Below are positions 43,815 to 53,199 of a stretch of DNA of 64,000 bases, piece by piece. A model generated the notes under the pieces. It was not told the origin of the DNA. It did not search any database and was given only the letters and a program-made list of their open reading frames with translations. Source of the stretch: Citrobacter sp. Marseille-Q6884 (GTDB lineage Bacteria; Pseudomonadota; Gammaproteobacteria; Enterobacterales; Enterobacteriaceae). The position numbers and the translations under genes are program-made. Position 1 is the stretch's first letter, and each line of letters starts with the position of its first letter. The stretch is from positions 1-64,000 of the forward strand of contig NZ_CAMDRE010000003.1 in assembly GCF_945906775.1 (NCBI RefSeq). The letters are read 5' to 3'.

Positions 43815-46781
43815 ATGCCACGTCGTTCCATCCTGTCCGCCGCCGAGCGGGAAAGCCTGCTGGCGTTGCCGGACTCCAAGGACGACCTGATCCGACATTA
43901 CACATTCAACGATACCGACCTCTCGATCATCCGACAGCGGCGCGGGCCAGCCAATCGGCTGGGCTTCGCGGTGCAGCTCTGTTACCTGCGCTTTCCCGGC
44001 GTCATCCTGGGCGTCGATGAACTACCGTTCCCGCCCTTGTTGAAGCTGGTCGCCGACCAGCTCAAGGTCGGCGTCGAAAGCTGGAACGAGTACGGCCAGC
44101 GGGAGCAGACCCGGCGCGAGCACCTGAGCGAGCTGCAAACCGTGTTCGGTTTCCGGCCCTTCACCATGAGCCATTACCGGCAGGCCGTCCAGATGCTGAC
44201 CGAGCTGGCGATGCAAACCGACAAAGGCATCGTGCTGGCCAGCGCCTTGATCGGGCACCTGCGGCGGCAGTCGGTCATTCTGCCCGCCCTCAACGCCGTC
44301 GAGCGGGCGAGTGCCGAGGCGATCACCCGTGCTAACCGGCGCATCTACGACGCCTTGGCCGAACCACTGGCGGACGCGCATCGCCGCCGCCTCGACGATC
44401 TGCTCAAGCGCCGGGACAACGGCAAGACGACCTGGTTGGCTTGGTTGCGCCAGTCTCCGGCCAAGCCAAATTCGCGGCATATGCTGGAACACATCGAACG
44501 CCTCAAGGCATGGCAGGCACTCGATCTGCCTACCGGCATCGAGCGGCTGGTTCACCAGAACCGCCTGCTCAAGATTGCCCGCGAGGGCGGCCAGATGACA
44601 CCCGCCGACCTGGCCAAATTCGAGCCGCAACGGCGCTACGCCACTCTCGTGGCGCTGGCCACCGAGGGCATGGCCACCGTCACCGACGAAATCATCGACC
44701 TGCACGACCGCATCCTGGGTAAGCTGTTTAACGCTGCCAAGAATAAGCATCAGCAGCAGTTCCAGGCGTCAGGCAAGGCCATCAACGCCAAGGTACGTCT
44801 GTACGGGCGCATCGGTCAGGCGCTGATCGACGCCAAGCAATCAGGCCGCGATGCGTTTGCCGCCATCGAGGCCGTCATGTCCTGGGATTCCTTTGCCGAG
44901 AGCGTCACCGAGGCGCAGAAGCTCGCGCAACCCGATGACTTCGATTTCCTGCATCGCATCGGCGAGAGCTACGCCACCCTGCGCCGCTATGCACCGGAAT
45001 TCCTTGCCGTGCTCAAGCTGCGGGCCGCGCCCGCCGCCAAAAACGTGCTTGATGCCATTGAGGTGCTGCGCGGCATGAACACCGACAACGCCCGCAAGCT
45101 GCCAGCCGATGCACCGACCGGCTTCATCAAGCCGCGCTGGCAGAAACTGGTGATGACCGACGCCGGCATCGACCGGCGCTACTACGAACTGTGCGCGCTG
45201 TCCGAGTTGAAGAACTCCCTGCGCTCGGGCGACATCTGGGTGCAGGGTTCACGCCAGTTCAAGGACTTCGAGGACTACCTGGTACCGCCCGAGAAGTTCA
45301 CCAGCCTCAAGCAGTCCAGCGAATTGCCGCTGGCCGTGGCCACCGACTGCGAACAATATCTGCATGAGCGGCTGACGCTGCTGGAAGCACAACTTGCCAC
45401 CGTCAACCACATGGCGGCAGCCAACGACCTGCCGGATGCCATCATCACCGAGTCGGGCTTGAAGATCACGCCGCTGGATGCGGCGGTGCCCGACACCGCG
45501 CAGGCGCTGATAGACCAGACAGCCATGGTCCTGCCGCACGTCAAGATCACCGAACTGCTGCTCGAAGTCGATGAGTGGACGGGCTTCACCCGGCACTTCA
45601 CGCACTTGAAATCGGGCGATCTGGCCAAGGACAAGAACCTGTTGTTGACCACGATCCTGGCCGACGCGATCAACCTGGGCCTGACCAAGATGGCCGAGTC
45701 CTGCCCCGGCACGACCTACGCGAAGCTCGCTTGGCTGCAAGCCTGGCATACCCGCGACGAAACGTACTCGACAGCGTTGGCTGAACTGGTCAACGCTCAG
45801 TTTCGGCATCCCTTTGCCGGGCACTGGGGCGATGGCACCACATCATCATCGGACGGACAGAATTTCCGAACCGCTAGCAAGGCAAAGAGCACGGGGCACA
45901 TCAACCCAAAATATGGCAGCAGCCCAGGACGGACTTTCTACACCCACATCTCCGACCAATACGCGCCATTCCACACCAAGGTGGTCAATGTCGGCCTGCG
46001 CGACTCAACCTACGTGCTCGACGGCCTGCTGTACCACGAATCCGACCTGCGGATCGAGGAGCACTACACCGACACGGCGGGCTTCACCGATCACGTCTTC
46101 GCCCTGATGCACCTCTTGGGCTTCCGCTTCGCGCCGCGCATCCGCGACCTGGGCGACACCAAGCTCTACATCCCGAAGGGCGATGCCGCCTATGACGCGC
46201 TCAAGCCGATGATCGGCGGCACGCTCAACATCAAGCACGTCCGCGCCCATTGGGACGAAATCCTGCGGCTGGCCACCTCGATCAAGCAGGGCACGGTGAC
46301 GGCCTCGCTGATGCTCAGGAAACTCGGCAGCTACCCGCGCCAGAACGGCTTGGCCGTCGCGCTGCGCGAGTTGGGCCGCATCGAGCGCACGCTGTTCATC
46401 CTCGACTGGCTGCAAAGCGTCGAGCTACGCCGCCGCGTGCATGCCGGGCTGAACAAGGGCGAGGCGCGCAATGCGCTGGCCCGTGCCGTGTTCTTCAACC
46501 GCCTTGGTGAAATCCGTGACCGCAGTTTCGAGCAGCAGCGCTACCGGGCCAGCGGCCTCAACCTAGTGACGGCGGCCATCGTGCTGTGGAACACGGTCTA
46601 CCTGGAGCGTGCGGCGCATGCGTTGCGCGGCAATGGTCATGCCGTCGATGACTCGCTATTGCAGTACCTGTCGCCACTCGGCTGGGAGTACATCAACCTG
46701 ACCGGTGATTACCTATGGCGCAGCAGCGCCAAGATCGGCGCGGGGAAGTTCAGGCCGCTACGGCCTCTGCAACCGGCTTAG
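43815..46781 (+). CDS. tnpA: Tn3-family transposase TnpA
   Basis: A 988-residue transposase of the Tn21 subgroup, full length. It binds the 38-bp ends and drives replicative transposition. The C-terminal catalytic half includes ADAINLGLTKMAES, the region around YVLDGLLYHESDLRIEEHYTDT and FNRLGEIRDRSFEQQ. The stop lies in the right inverted repeat. Confidence 0.97.
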   Translation: MPRRSILSAAERESLLALPDSKDDLIRHYTFNDTDLSIIRQRRGPANRLGFAVQLCYLRFPGVILGVDELPFPPLLKLVADQLKVGVESWNEYGQREQTRREHLSELQTVFGFRPFTMSHYRQAVQMLTELAMQTDKGIVLASALIGHLRRQSVILPALNAVERASAEAITRANRRIYDALAEPLADAHRRRLDDLLKRRDNGKTTWLAWLRQSPAKPNSRHMLEHIERLKAWQALDLPTGIERLVHQNRLLKIAREGGQMTPADLAKFEPQRRYATLVALATEGMATVTDEIIDLHDRILGKLFNAAKNKHQQQFQASGKAINAKVRLYGRIGQALIDAKQSGRDAFAAIEAVMSWDSFAESVTEAQKLAQPDDFDFLHRIGESYATLRRYAPEFLAVLKLRAAPAAKNVLDAIEVLRGMNTDNARKLPADAPTGFIKPRWQKLVMTDAGIDRRYYELCALSELKNSLRSGDIWVQGSRQFKDFEDYLVPPEKFTSLKQSSELPLAVATDCEQYLHERLTLLEAQLATVNHMAAANDLPDAIITESGLKITPLDAAVPDTAQALIDQTAMVLPHVKITELLLEVDEWTGFTRHFTHLKSGDLAKDKNLLLTTILADAINLGLTKMAESCPGTTYAKLAWLQAWHTRDETYSTALAELVNAQFRHPFAGHWGDGTTSSSDGQNFRTASKAKSTGHINPKYGSSPGRTFYTHISDQYAPFHTKVVNVGLRDSTYVLDGLLYHESDLRIEEHYTDTAGFTDHVFALMHLLGFRFAPRIRDLGDTKLYIPKGDAAYDALKPMIGGTLNIKHVRAHWDEILRLATSIKQGTVTASLMLRKLGSYPRQNGLAVALRELGRIERTLFILDWLQSVELRRRVHAGLNKGEARNALARAVFFNRLGEIRDRSFEQQRYRASGLNLVTAAIVLWNTVYLERAAHALRGNGHAVDDSLLQYLSPLGWEYINLTGDYLWRSSAKIGAGKFRPLRPLQPA

Positions 46782-47039
46782 CGTGCTTTATTTTCCGTTT
46801 TCTGAGACGCCCCCTATATACAGCTGCCGCAGAAGGACGGAGAGAAGAGGTTTTAGAATATCTGAGAGAGGGAAGAAAGTTGCTAAGGCAGTAATTGATG
46901 ATGAGTAAAGATGGTTTAGGGAGGGGACCGAACCACCCCGGAACGGCCCCCTGAAGGAATGGCAATTCCGTTCACCGCCAATATTAGCTTTTTCCAGGCT
47001 GTGATAACATCTACGGGTCATTTTTCAGAGCCAGGGCAG

Positions 47040-47969
47040 ATGAAGAAGAAAAACAGCACACCCACTCCTCACGATGCCACGTTCAGGCAGTTCCTGACGC
47101 AACCGGATATTGCCCGGGATTTCATGGAAATCCACCTGCCTGCAGAGCTGCGAGCAGTCTGCGATCTCAGCACGCTGAAACTGGAATCAGGCTCGTTCGT
47201 TGAGGATGATCTCCGCCAGTATTTCAGCGACGTCCTCTATAGCCTGAAAACTACAGCCGGCGACGGCTATATTCATGTTCTGGTCGAGCACCAGTCAACG
47301 CCGGACAAACATATGGCTTTCCGCCTCATACGCTATGCGGTAGCCGCCATGCAGCGCCACCTGGAGGCAGGGCATAAAAAACTGCCACTGGTGATACCGG
47401 TGCTGTTCTATACGGGTAAGCGCAGCCCGTATCCGTACTCTACTCGTTGGCTGGATGAATTTGACGCTCCCGAGCTGGCAGGCAAACTCTACAGCAACGC
47501 TTTCCCGCTGGTAGACGTTACGATCATTCCGGATGATGAAATCGCTGGCCATCGCAGCATGGCCGCCCTGACTTTACTGCAAAAGCATATTCACCAGCGG
47601 GACCTGGCAGAACTGGTCGACCGGCTGGCACCCATCTTGCTGGCGGGATACTTGTCTTCATCGCAGGTGATATCGCTGGTACACTATATAGTGCAGGCAG
47701 GCGAAACATCCGACGCCGAAGCCTTTGTACGCGAACTGGCACAGCGTGTGCCGCAACACGGAGACGCACTTATGACCATCGCACAACAGCTTGAACAGAA
47801 GGGCATCGAGAAGGGGATTCAGCTCGGTGAACAACGCGGCATTGAAAAAGGCGAGCGCGAAGCCACCCTTAAAATTGCACGAACCATGCTCCAGAACGGC
47901 ATTGACCGCAATACCGTCATAAAAATGACCGGTCTGACTGAAGACGACCTGGCGCAGATCCGCCACTAA
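47040..47969 (+). CDS. Rpn family recombination-promoting nuclease
   Basis: A 309-residue Rpn (YhgA-like, PD-(D/E)XK) protein. It starts MKKKNSTPTPHDATFRQFL, with the nuclease core through FVEDDLRQYFSDVLYS and IHVLVEHQSTPD. The C-terminal coil is repetitive (EKGIEKGIQLGEQRGIEKGE). In E. coli, Rpn proteins raise RecA-independent recombination. The start is chosen by homology; a longer frame starts at 46959. The 225 bp before it back to the transposon hold no gene. The truncated inverted copy is at 37811-38589. Confidence 0.88.
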   Translation: MKKKNSTPTPHDATFRQFLTQPDIARDFMEIHLPAELRAVCDLSTLKLESGSFVEDDLRQYFSDVLYSLKTTAGDGYIHVLVEHQSTPDKHMAFRLIRYAVAAMQRHLEAGHKKLPLVIPVLFYTGKRSPYPYSTRWLDEFDAPELAGKLYSNAFPLVDVTIIPDDEIAGHRSMAALTLLQKHIHQRDLAELVDRLAPILLAGYLSSSQVISLVHYIVQAGETSDAEAFVRELAQRVPQHGDALMTIAQQLEQKGIEKGIQLGEQRGIEKGEREATLKIARTMLQNGIDRNTVIKMTGLTEDDLAQIRH

Positions 47970-47979
47970 TCACCCTTTC

Positions 47980-48260
47980 CTGGCACTCCCTGTCTGGTCA
48001 TCAGCGAATACTGGTGGGGCAGGGAGTCACCAGACTCAAGTTCAGCCAGCCACAGCGATTAAACAGCTTCATCACCTCGCCACATTCCCCCGTCAGACAC
48101 GCTGTCAACGGATTTATCTGTAAAGCGACATAGAGATTGGCTCGTAAGAGATAAATGCCGTTCACACCCGCACTGAGCGCCACAGCATTCCGACCGGCCC
48201 CCAGTTAGCAGCTTCTCAGTCGGGCACAATCCAGTAAAAAAGCGATGAGCCATCGATGGA
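47980..48260 (-). pseudogene. Decayed DUF2913 gene
   Basis: Pieces of the DUF2913 C-terminus are readable in two frames: AGVNGIYLLRANLYVAL, INPLTACLTGECGEV and LFNRCGWLNL, then a frameshift before the former SLPHQ..LM.RQG end. A six-residue gap is also seen relative to 37203-37799. It converges on the complete rpn gene as the intact copy does on the broken one. Confidence 0.7.
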
Positions 48261-48447
48261 GATACAGGCTAGAAAAGTGCGGTTCTGGCTTGTTCATATC
48301 CCGAATGACCACGTGCGTAACATTTTCATTAAATACAATTATGTCAATTATTTTTATTCACAATATGTTGATAGTGTAGCGTACGCGCCAGCGGTGATGC
48401 TGCCAACTTACTGATTTAGTGTATGATGGTGTTTTTGAGGTGCTCCC

Positions 48448-48723
48448 GTGGCTTCTGTTTCTATCAGCTGTCCCTCCTGTTCAGCTACTGACGGGGTGGT
48501 GCGTAACGGCAAAAGCACTGCCGGACATCAGCGCTATCTCTGCTCTCACTGCCGTAAAACATGGCAACTGTAGTTCACTTACACCGCTTCTCAACCCGGT
48601 ACGCACCAGAAAATCATTGATATGGCCATGAATGGTGTTGGATGCCGGGCAACCGCCCGCATTATGGGCGTTGGCCTCAACACGATTTTACGTCACTTAA
48701 AAAACTCAGGCCGCAGTCGGTAA
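48448..48723 (+). pseudogene. insA: insA of IS1 with a premature stop
   Basis: InsA is a 91-residue DNA-binding protein starting at GTG. Here codon 42 reads TAG in CAACTGTAGTTC. The other copy (60775) reads CAACTACAGTTC, giving Gln. The zinc-finger part before the stop (CPSCSATDGVV ... CSHCRKTW) is intact, but the helix-turn-helix is lost. The frameshift needed for InsAB' lies downstream of the stop. Confidence 0.9.
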
Positions 48724-49145
48724 CCTCGCGCATACAGCCGGGCAGTGATGTGATTGTCTGCGCTGAAATGGACGAACAGTGGGGCTACGTCGGGGCTAAA
48801 TCACGTCAGCGCTGGCTGTTTTACGCGTATGACAGGATACGGAGGACGGTTGTGGCGCACGTCTTCGGTGAACGCACTCTGGCCACACTGGAGCGTCTTC
48901 TGAGCCTGCTGTCGGCCTTTGAGGTCGTGGTATGGATGACGGATGGCTGGCCGCTGTATGAATCCCGCCTGAAGGGAAAGCTGCACGTAATCAGCAAGCG
49001 TTACACTCAGCGAATTGAGCGGCATAACCTGAATCTGAGACAACATCTGGCAAGGCTGGGACGGAAGTCACTGTCGTTCTCAAAATCGGTGGAGCTGCAT
49101 GACAAGGTCATCGGGCATTATCTGAACATAAAACACTATCAGTAA
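48642..49145 (+). CDS. insB: IS1 transposase frame InsB
   Basis: A 167-residue frame that gives the catalytic part of the IS1 transposase when fused to InsA by a -1 frameshift. The acidic residues lie in [13 protein letters not shown] and [11 protein letters not shown], with His-rich [16 protein letters not shown]. It is intact, but cannot be reached from insA because of the insA stop. Confidence 0.9.
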
Positions 49146-49248
49146 GTTGGAGTCATTACCGATTAAACGTTAGATTGCCTTTAGTGTGTAGTTAAATCAT
49201 CATCATAACAGCGTTAATCTGAAACTGATATTGCCGGAGGGGATCATC

Positions 49249-49503
49249 ATGACGGGAAGAGGCATTAACACAGTACGTATCGGCGATGAAGTGAAGCACA
49301 TCACCGAGCTCGATGCACTAACACTCATGCATGAATGGTCAAAGCTTAAAAAAGAAAATGCAGACCTGTATGACTATAACGGTCAGGTTAACCGGGGGTG
49401 GCGCGGCTTTATTCTTCGCATGATGGGTATCCATTTGCCTGATAACGACCGTGTTCGTCTTCAGGGCATTAATGCCAGAAAAGACTCCATCTATCCAGAA
49501 TGA
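49249..49503 (+). CDS. Hypothetical protein
   Basis: An 84-residue protein with a good GGAGGGG site 7 bp before the ATG. It has a coiled segment (LMHEWSKLKKENADLYDYNG) and no motif I recognise. A membrane segment is not evident. It lies just after IS1 and before the kacAT operon. Confidence 0.55.
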   Translation: MTGRGINTVRIGDEVKHITELDALTLMHEWSKLKKENADLYDYNGQVNRGWRGFILRMMGIHLPDNDRVRLQGINARKDSIYPE

Positions 49504-49609
49504 AGCCACGCCTGCAGCGATAATGAGCTGACTATTGCAGAAGATCAGCCATCATTTTTCATTAAATGTATGATATTTAACATAAAACGCATTATCGGTA
49601 CTTTGAAGT

Positions 49610-49668
49610 GTATAGCATTTGCTATACGTTCGTGTTGTGTTATTCTTGTATATCAATTGCTATACAAG
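49610..49668 (+). promoter_or_regulatory. Two palindromes before the kacAT-type operon
   Basis: GTATAGCATTTGCTATAC (49610-49627) and CTTGTATA-n8-TATACAAG (49645-49668) lie just before the antitoxin start at 49679. GNAT-RHH antitoxins bind such palindromes to repress their own operon. Confidence 0.75.
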
Positions 49669-49678
49669 AGAGGTGTGT

Positions 49679-49945
49679 ATGAAATCAGATGTTCAACTCA
49701 ACCTAAGAGCTAAAGAGTCTCAGAGAGCACTCATCGATGCTGCTGCAGAGATCCTTCATAAATCGCGAACCGACTTTATCCTGGAGATGGCCTGCAAGGC
49801 TGCGGAGAATGTGATCCTTGATCGCCGTGTTTTCAATTTTAACGACGAACAGTATGCAGAGTTCATCGATATGCTCGATGCACCAGTCGAGGATGAGCCC
49901 GCCATTAATAAACTACTGGCAAGGAAACCTCAGTGGGACGTATAA
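49679..49945 (+). CDS. kacA: DUF1778 antitoxin (KacA-type)
   Basis: An 88-residue ribbon-helix-helix antitoxin: KSDVQLNLRAKESQRALIDAAAEIL begins the DNA-binding domain, and an acidic tail (DAPVEDEPAINKLLARKP) blocks the toxin. It overlaps the toxin gene by 13 bp. It matches the Klebsiella KacAT pair as I remember it. Confidence 0.9.
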   Translation: MKSDVQLNLRAKESQRALIDAAAEILHKSRTDFILEMACKAAENVILDRRVFNFNDEQYAEFIDMLDAPVEDEPAINKLLARKPQWDV

Positions 49946-50415
49946 CCACGCCCGAGCCGTTATCCAGCTCTCATCAGCTGGCTGAGTTCGTCAGTGGAGA
50001 GACAGTCCTCGATGAATGGCTAAAACAGAGAGGTTTAAAAAATCAAGCTCTTGGCGCTGCCCGAACGTTCGTTGTTTGCAAGACGGGTACGAAGCAAGTA
50101 GCTGGTTTTTACTCTTTGGCCACCGGTAGCGTTAACCATACGGAAGCGACAGGTAGTCTTCGGCGTAACATGCCAGATCCTATACCGGTGATTATACTCG
50201 CTCGCCTGGCGGTAGATGTCTCATTGCACGGAAAAGGGGTTGGCGCCGATTTACTCCACGATGCAGTTCTACGGTGTTATCGCGTAGCTGAGAACATTGG
50301 GGTTCGTGCGATAATGGTTCATGCGCTTACTGAAGAAGCCAAAGGTTTCTATGCTCACCATGGATTTAAGGCATCACAAACTCATGAGAGGACTCTGTTT
50401 CTAAAGCTTCCATGA
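49933..50415 (+). CDS. kacT: GNAT toxin (KacT-type)
   Basis: A 160-residue N-acetyltransferase toxin that acetylates charged tRNA and stops translation. The acetyl-CoA motif is in VDVSLHGKGVGADLLHDAV, and the Tyr in GFYAHHGFK is the likely catalytic residue. The start is GTG. The toxin needs its antitoxin upstream. Confidence 0.9.
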   Translation: MGRITTPEPLSSSHQLAEFVSGETVLDEWLKQRGLKNQALGAARTFVVCKTGTKQVAGFYSLATGSVNHTEATGSLRRNMPDPIPVIILARLAVDVSLHGKGVGADLLHDAVLRCYRVAENIGVRAIMVHALTEEAKGFYAHHGFKASQTHERTLFLKLP

Positions 50416-50614
50416 CTGGTTGCTGGAATGGGAAAGTAGCTGGTTACCGTCTTAAAATATTGATTTTTATGTTATTTATTTTAATATTTAACATAATCTT
50501 TGTTATGCGCACCTGTATTGTAACTCCAATATTCTGATGTCACTTTTAACCCATTTAGTGATGTCACTTTTTCTGGCATAAAGGATCCAATCCTCAGGCC
50601 ATGGAGACATCAGG

Positions 50615-51973
50615 ATGCTTGTGACCATGTCAGATAAAGAACTCAGTCGGATCAACATCATTCAGTCAGTTGTTGAAAAGCGCATGCGCCGTCGCGACGC
50701 TGCTCATCAGCTTGCTTTGACCGAACGTCAGACACAGCGTTTGATGAACCGCTTTCGTGAATCTGGTGCTGCAGGTCTGGCAAACCTTCGACGAGGACGC
50801 CCCGGTAATCACAGACTTCCTGAGTCACTGAAGCTGCGTGTACTTTCTTTACTTCACGATCATTACAGCGACTTTGGACCAACGCTGGCCGCAGAAAAAT
50901 TGCGCGAACGCCATAACATCACGGTGTCTGTTGAAACACTGAGAAAATGGATGACGGCTGATGGACTCTGGGTCCCATACTCACGTCGCAGGCCACGTGT
51001 TCATCAACCCAGATACCGGCGTGACTGCCTTGGAGAACTTGTTCAGATCGATGGTTCCCCGCATGACTGGTTTGAAGGACGTGCCCCCAAATGCTGCCTG
51101 CTCGTCTTCATTGATGATGCTACTGGGCGCCTGATGCACCTCCGTTTCGGCGAGACTGAATCAGCCTTTGATTACATGATGGCCACCCGCGCGTATCTTG
51201 AACAGCATGGCAAACCACTGGCGTTCTACAGCGATAAGCACGGCATTTTCAGGGTCAATAATGGTGGCACTACCACAACTGGAATCACTCAGTTCGGCCG
51301 GGTGCTTTCCGAACTGGGGATCGAGTTGATATGCGCCAACAGCCCGCAAGCTAAAGGTCGCGTTGAGCGCGCAAACCAGACTCTTCAGGATCGACTTATC
51401 AAAGAAATGCGGCTTGAAGGCATCAGCAGCATCGAGGATGCCAATGCCTGGCTGGATTCCTTCATTATTGACTTCAATCGTCGTTTTGCCAGACCAGCAA
51501 AATATCCCAAAGACCTGCATCGACCGGTGCTTGAAAGCTCTGAAGATCTGGATGATATCTTTGCTTGGCAGGAATCACGAAAACTCTCGAAAACACTGAC
51601 TTTCCGTTACGATAAGATGATATATCTCGTTGAACCTACGGAAGAAAATACCAGAATTGCAGGTGAAAAAATCACAGTTTACGACTACCCAAATGGTACG
51701 CTGGCGTTTAAATATGGCTACCGATCACTCAATTATCAGGTCTTCGATAAACTGGAATGCATCGACCAGGGGCAAATCGTTGATAACAAACGGCTCGGTG
51801 CTGTACTGAAACTGGCTCAGGACAAGATGGATGAATTGGATCGAGAGGGAAAGCGAGATAGGAGTAAAAAAATGCCCAAACGACGTGCACAAGCCCGGGT
51901 TCAGGAGCAACTCAGAGCCATCAACCCCGTACTGGCTAATCCTGAAGAGTTCCGAGCCAGTCTGAAACGCTAG
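50615..51973 (+). CDS. ISNCY-family transposase
   Basis: A 452-residue DDE transposase. An N-terminal helix-turn-helix (RRDAAHQLALTERQTQRLM) and an integrase core follow: Asp in LVQIDGSPHDWFEG, Asp in LAFYSDKHGIFRVN, and Glu in KGRVERANQTLQDRL. It appears intact and resembles ISKpn21-type elements. Confidence 0.85.
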   Translation: MLVTMSDKELSRINIIQSVVEKRMRRRDAAHQLALTERQTQRLMNRFRESGAAGLANLRRGRPGNHRLPESLKLRVLSLLHDHYSDFGPTLAAEKLRERHNITVSVETLRKWMTADGLWVPYSRRRPRVHQPRYRRDCLGELVQIDGSPHDWFEGRAPKCCLLVFIDDATGRLMHLRFGETESAFDYMMATRAYLEQHGKPLAFYSDKHGIFRVNNGGTTTTGITQFGRVLSELGIELICANSPQAKGRVERANQTLQDRLIKEMRLEGISSIEDANAWLDSFIIDFNRRFARPAKYPKDLHRPVLESSEDLDDIFAWQESRKLSKTLTFRYDKMIYLVEPTEENTRIAGEKITVYDYPNGTLAFKYGYRSLNYQVFDKLECIDQGQIVDNKRLGAVLKLAQDKMDELDREGKRDRSKKMPKRRAQARVQEQLRAINPVLANPEEFRASLKR

Positions 51974-52133
51974 CCCCCTGCTCTGTTCTGTTTTTTTACC
52001 TTTAGCAGTGTGATGGAGTGCAAGCTTCTGAAAACACGTCAGTTGGTTTTATAACCATGAACCCTCATTTCATATTTGGCATTACTGCCACAGTTCGTAA
52101 ATATGAATCTGTTTGTCACTCAAGGAGATTTTT

Positions 52134-52265
52134 ATGGGTATTAAACCTGGCCCAAAGCCGATTGCTGAATCAACTGGCAAAGAAGATAAAAGAAGGCGTG
52201 TCACTCCGGAAAACAAGCCAAAGCATCCCGGACTGAAGGAACACGACCATAAAAAAGGGGAATAA
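52134..52265 (+). CDS. Small basic protein carried by the ISNCY element
   Basis: A 43-residue open frame beginning MGIKPGPKPIAESTGKEDKR and ending HDHKKGE. AAGGAG stands 7 bp upstream of the ATG. It is rich in Lys, Arg and Pro and has no known domain. It lies after the transposase gene and within the likely element. Confidence 0.5.
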   Translation: MGIKPGPKPIAESTGKEDKRRRVTPENKPKHPGLKEHDHKKGE

Positions 52266-52473
52266 CAGCTTATTGGTATAGCCTCTCATCACAGGCATGG
52301 ACGTCATTCATGCCTGCTTTCCTCTGACATAAACCAACTTCTCTCTCTTCACATCTCTTAAGGTGACATTTCTAACTGGCTGAATTTGGTGACATTTTAA
52401 GCTTGCAATAACATGTATTGTAGGGGCTCAATGCTAATGTCTATTAGGGGGCTGCGGATGTTTTCCTGGACTG

Positions 52474-53199
52474 TTATGTTGTGATCCCAAGATGCTGCCG
52501 GTACTTCACAGGACTCATTGCACCTAATGATAGCTTGATACGTTTCTCGTTATACCAGCGTATGTACCTGTCCAGGAAGCAGATAAATTTTTCCAGCGTG
52601 ATACCCGCCCAGTCTCTGCCATAGAACATTTCGTTTTTGATACGCCCGAAGAAGCCTTCACACGCAGCATTATCCGACGAGCATCCTTTGCGCGACATGG
52701 ACCTTATAAGTCCGGAGGTGTTGATACGCTCGAGCCAGCCCGGCCACCGGTAATGGCCACCACGATCGCTGTGTATCACTGGTTTATCATGTTCGTTGAG
52801 CGTATCGAGTGCGTCATCGAGCATCGTATTCACCAGCGTCGCGTCCGGGCGTGTTCCTATCGACCAGCTTACAACCAGGCCATCAAAGCAGTCGATAACC
52901 GGCGACAGATAGACTTTTCCAGCCGGAAGCTGGAACTCCGTAATATCGGTCAGCCACTTCTCATTTGGCCTGCAGGAACTAAAATCCCGGGCGAGTAAAT
53001 TTTCCGGTGCCGGGCCGATTTCGCCACAGTAAGAGTTGTATCGTCGTCGCCTGGTGCGCTTAACAACGAGCTGCTCTTCTGCCATCAGTCTGCGGACAAC
53101 CTTTTCAGAAATAACCCTGTTGTTACCGCGAAGCATCGCGTGAAGGCGCCGATAGTCGTAACAGCGGTAATTCTCCTCAAAGATATCGGCCATGATCAC
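52474..53199 (-). CDS. IS3-family transposase OrfB
   Basis: A 241-residue integrase-core protein. The DDE residues are Asp in WLTDITEFQLP, Asp in VIHSDRGGHYR and Glu in NAACEGFFGRIKNE. It normally joins OrfA through a frameshift near 53200-53230, where the frames overlap around KYAEIRVIMADIF. Confidence 0.85.
   Translation of the reverse strand: MIMADIFEENYRCYDYRRLHAMLRGNNRVISEKVVRRLMAEEQLVVKRTRRRRYNSYCGEIGPAPENLLARDFSSCRPNEKWLTDITEFQLPAGKVYLSPVIDCFDGLVVSWSIGTRPDATLVNTMLDDALDTLNEHDKPVIHSDRGGHYRWPGWLERINTSGLIRSMSRKGCSSDNAACEGFFGRIKNEMFYGRDWAGITLEKFICFLDRYIRWYNEKRIKLSLGAMSPVKYRQHLGITT

Larger units (their letters stand above)
38590..46814 (+). mobile_element. Tn21-subgroup mercury-resistance transposon, complete
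   Basis: An 8225-bp unit transposon with 38-bp ends starting GGGGTCGCCTCAG on the left and ending CTGAGACGCCCCC on the right. The order is merR, merT, merP, merA, merD, merE, urf2, res, tnpR, tnpA, as in Tn501 and Tn5036-like elements. merC is absent. The merR and tnpA stops lie inside the ends. The five bases on each side differ (ATCTT and TATAT), so no target duplication survives. Confidence 0.95.
48393..49160 (+). mobile_element. IS1: IS1, complete length
   Basis: A 768-bp IS1 from GGTGATGCTGCCAACTTACTG to AGTAAGTTGGAGTCATTACC. The 9-bp flanks differ (CGCGCCAGC and GATTAAACG), so there is no target duplication. insA carries a stop codon, so the copy is probably not self-mobile. Confidence 0.95.
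50536..52398 (+). mobile_element. ISNCY (IS1202-group) element, limits approximate
   Basis: One 452-residue transposase frame is bounded by subterminal repeats: GATGTCAC at 50536 and again 24 bp on, and GGTGACATT on the right near 52352 and 52388 in inverted order. The outer ends and any target duplication could not be fixed by eye. Confidence 0.7.

Noticed and set aside
38585..46819. Target duplication around the mer transposon
   Set aside because: The 5-bp flanks ATCTT and TATAT do not match, so the insertion site has been rearranged.
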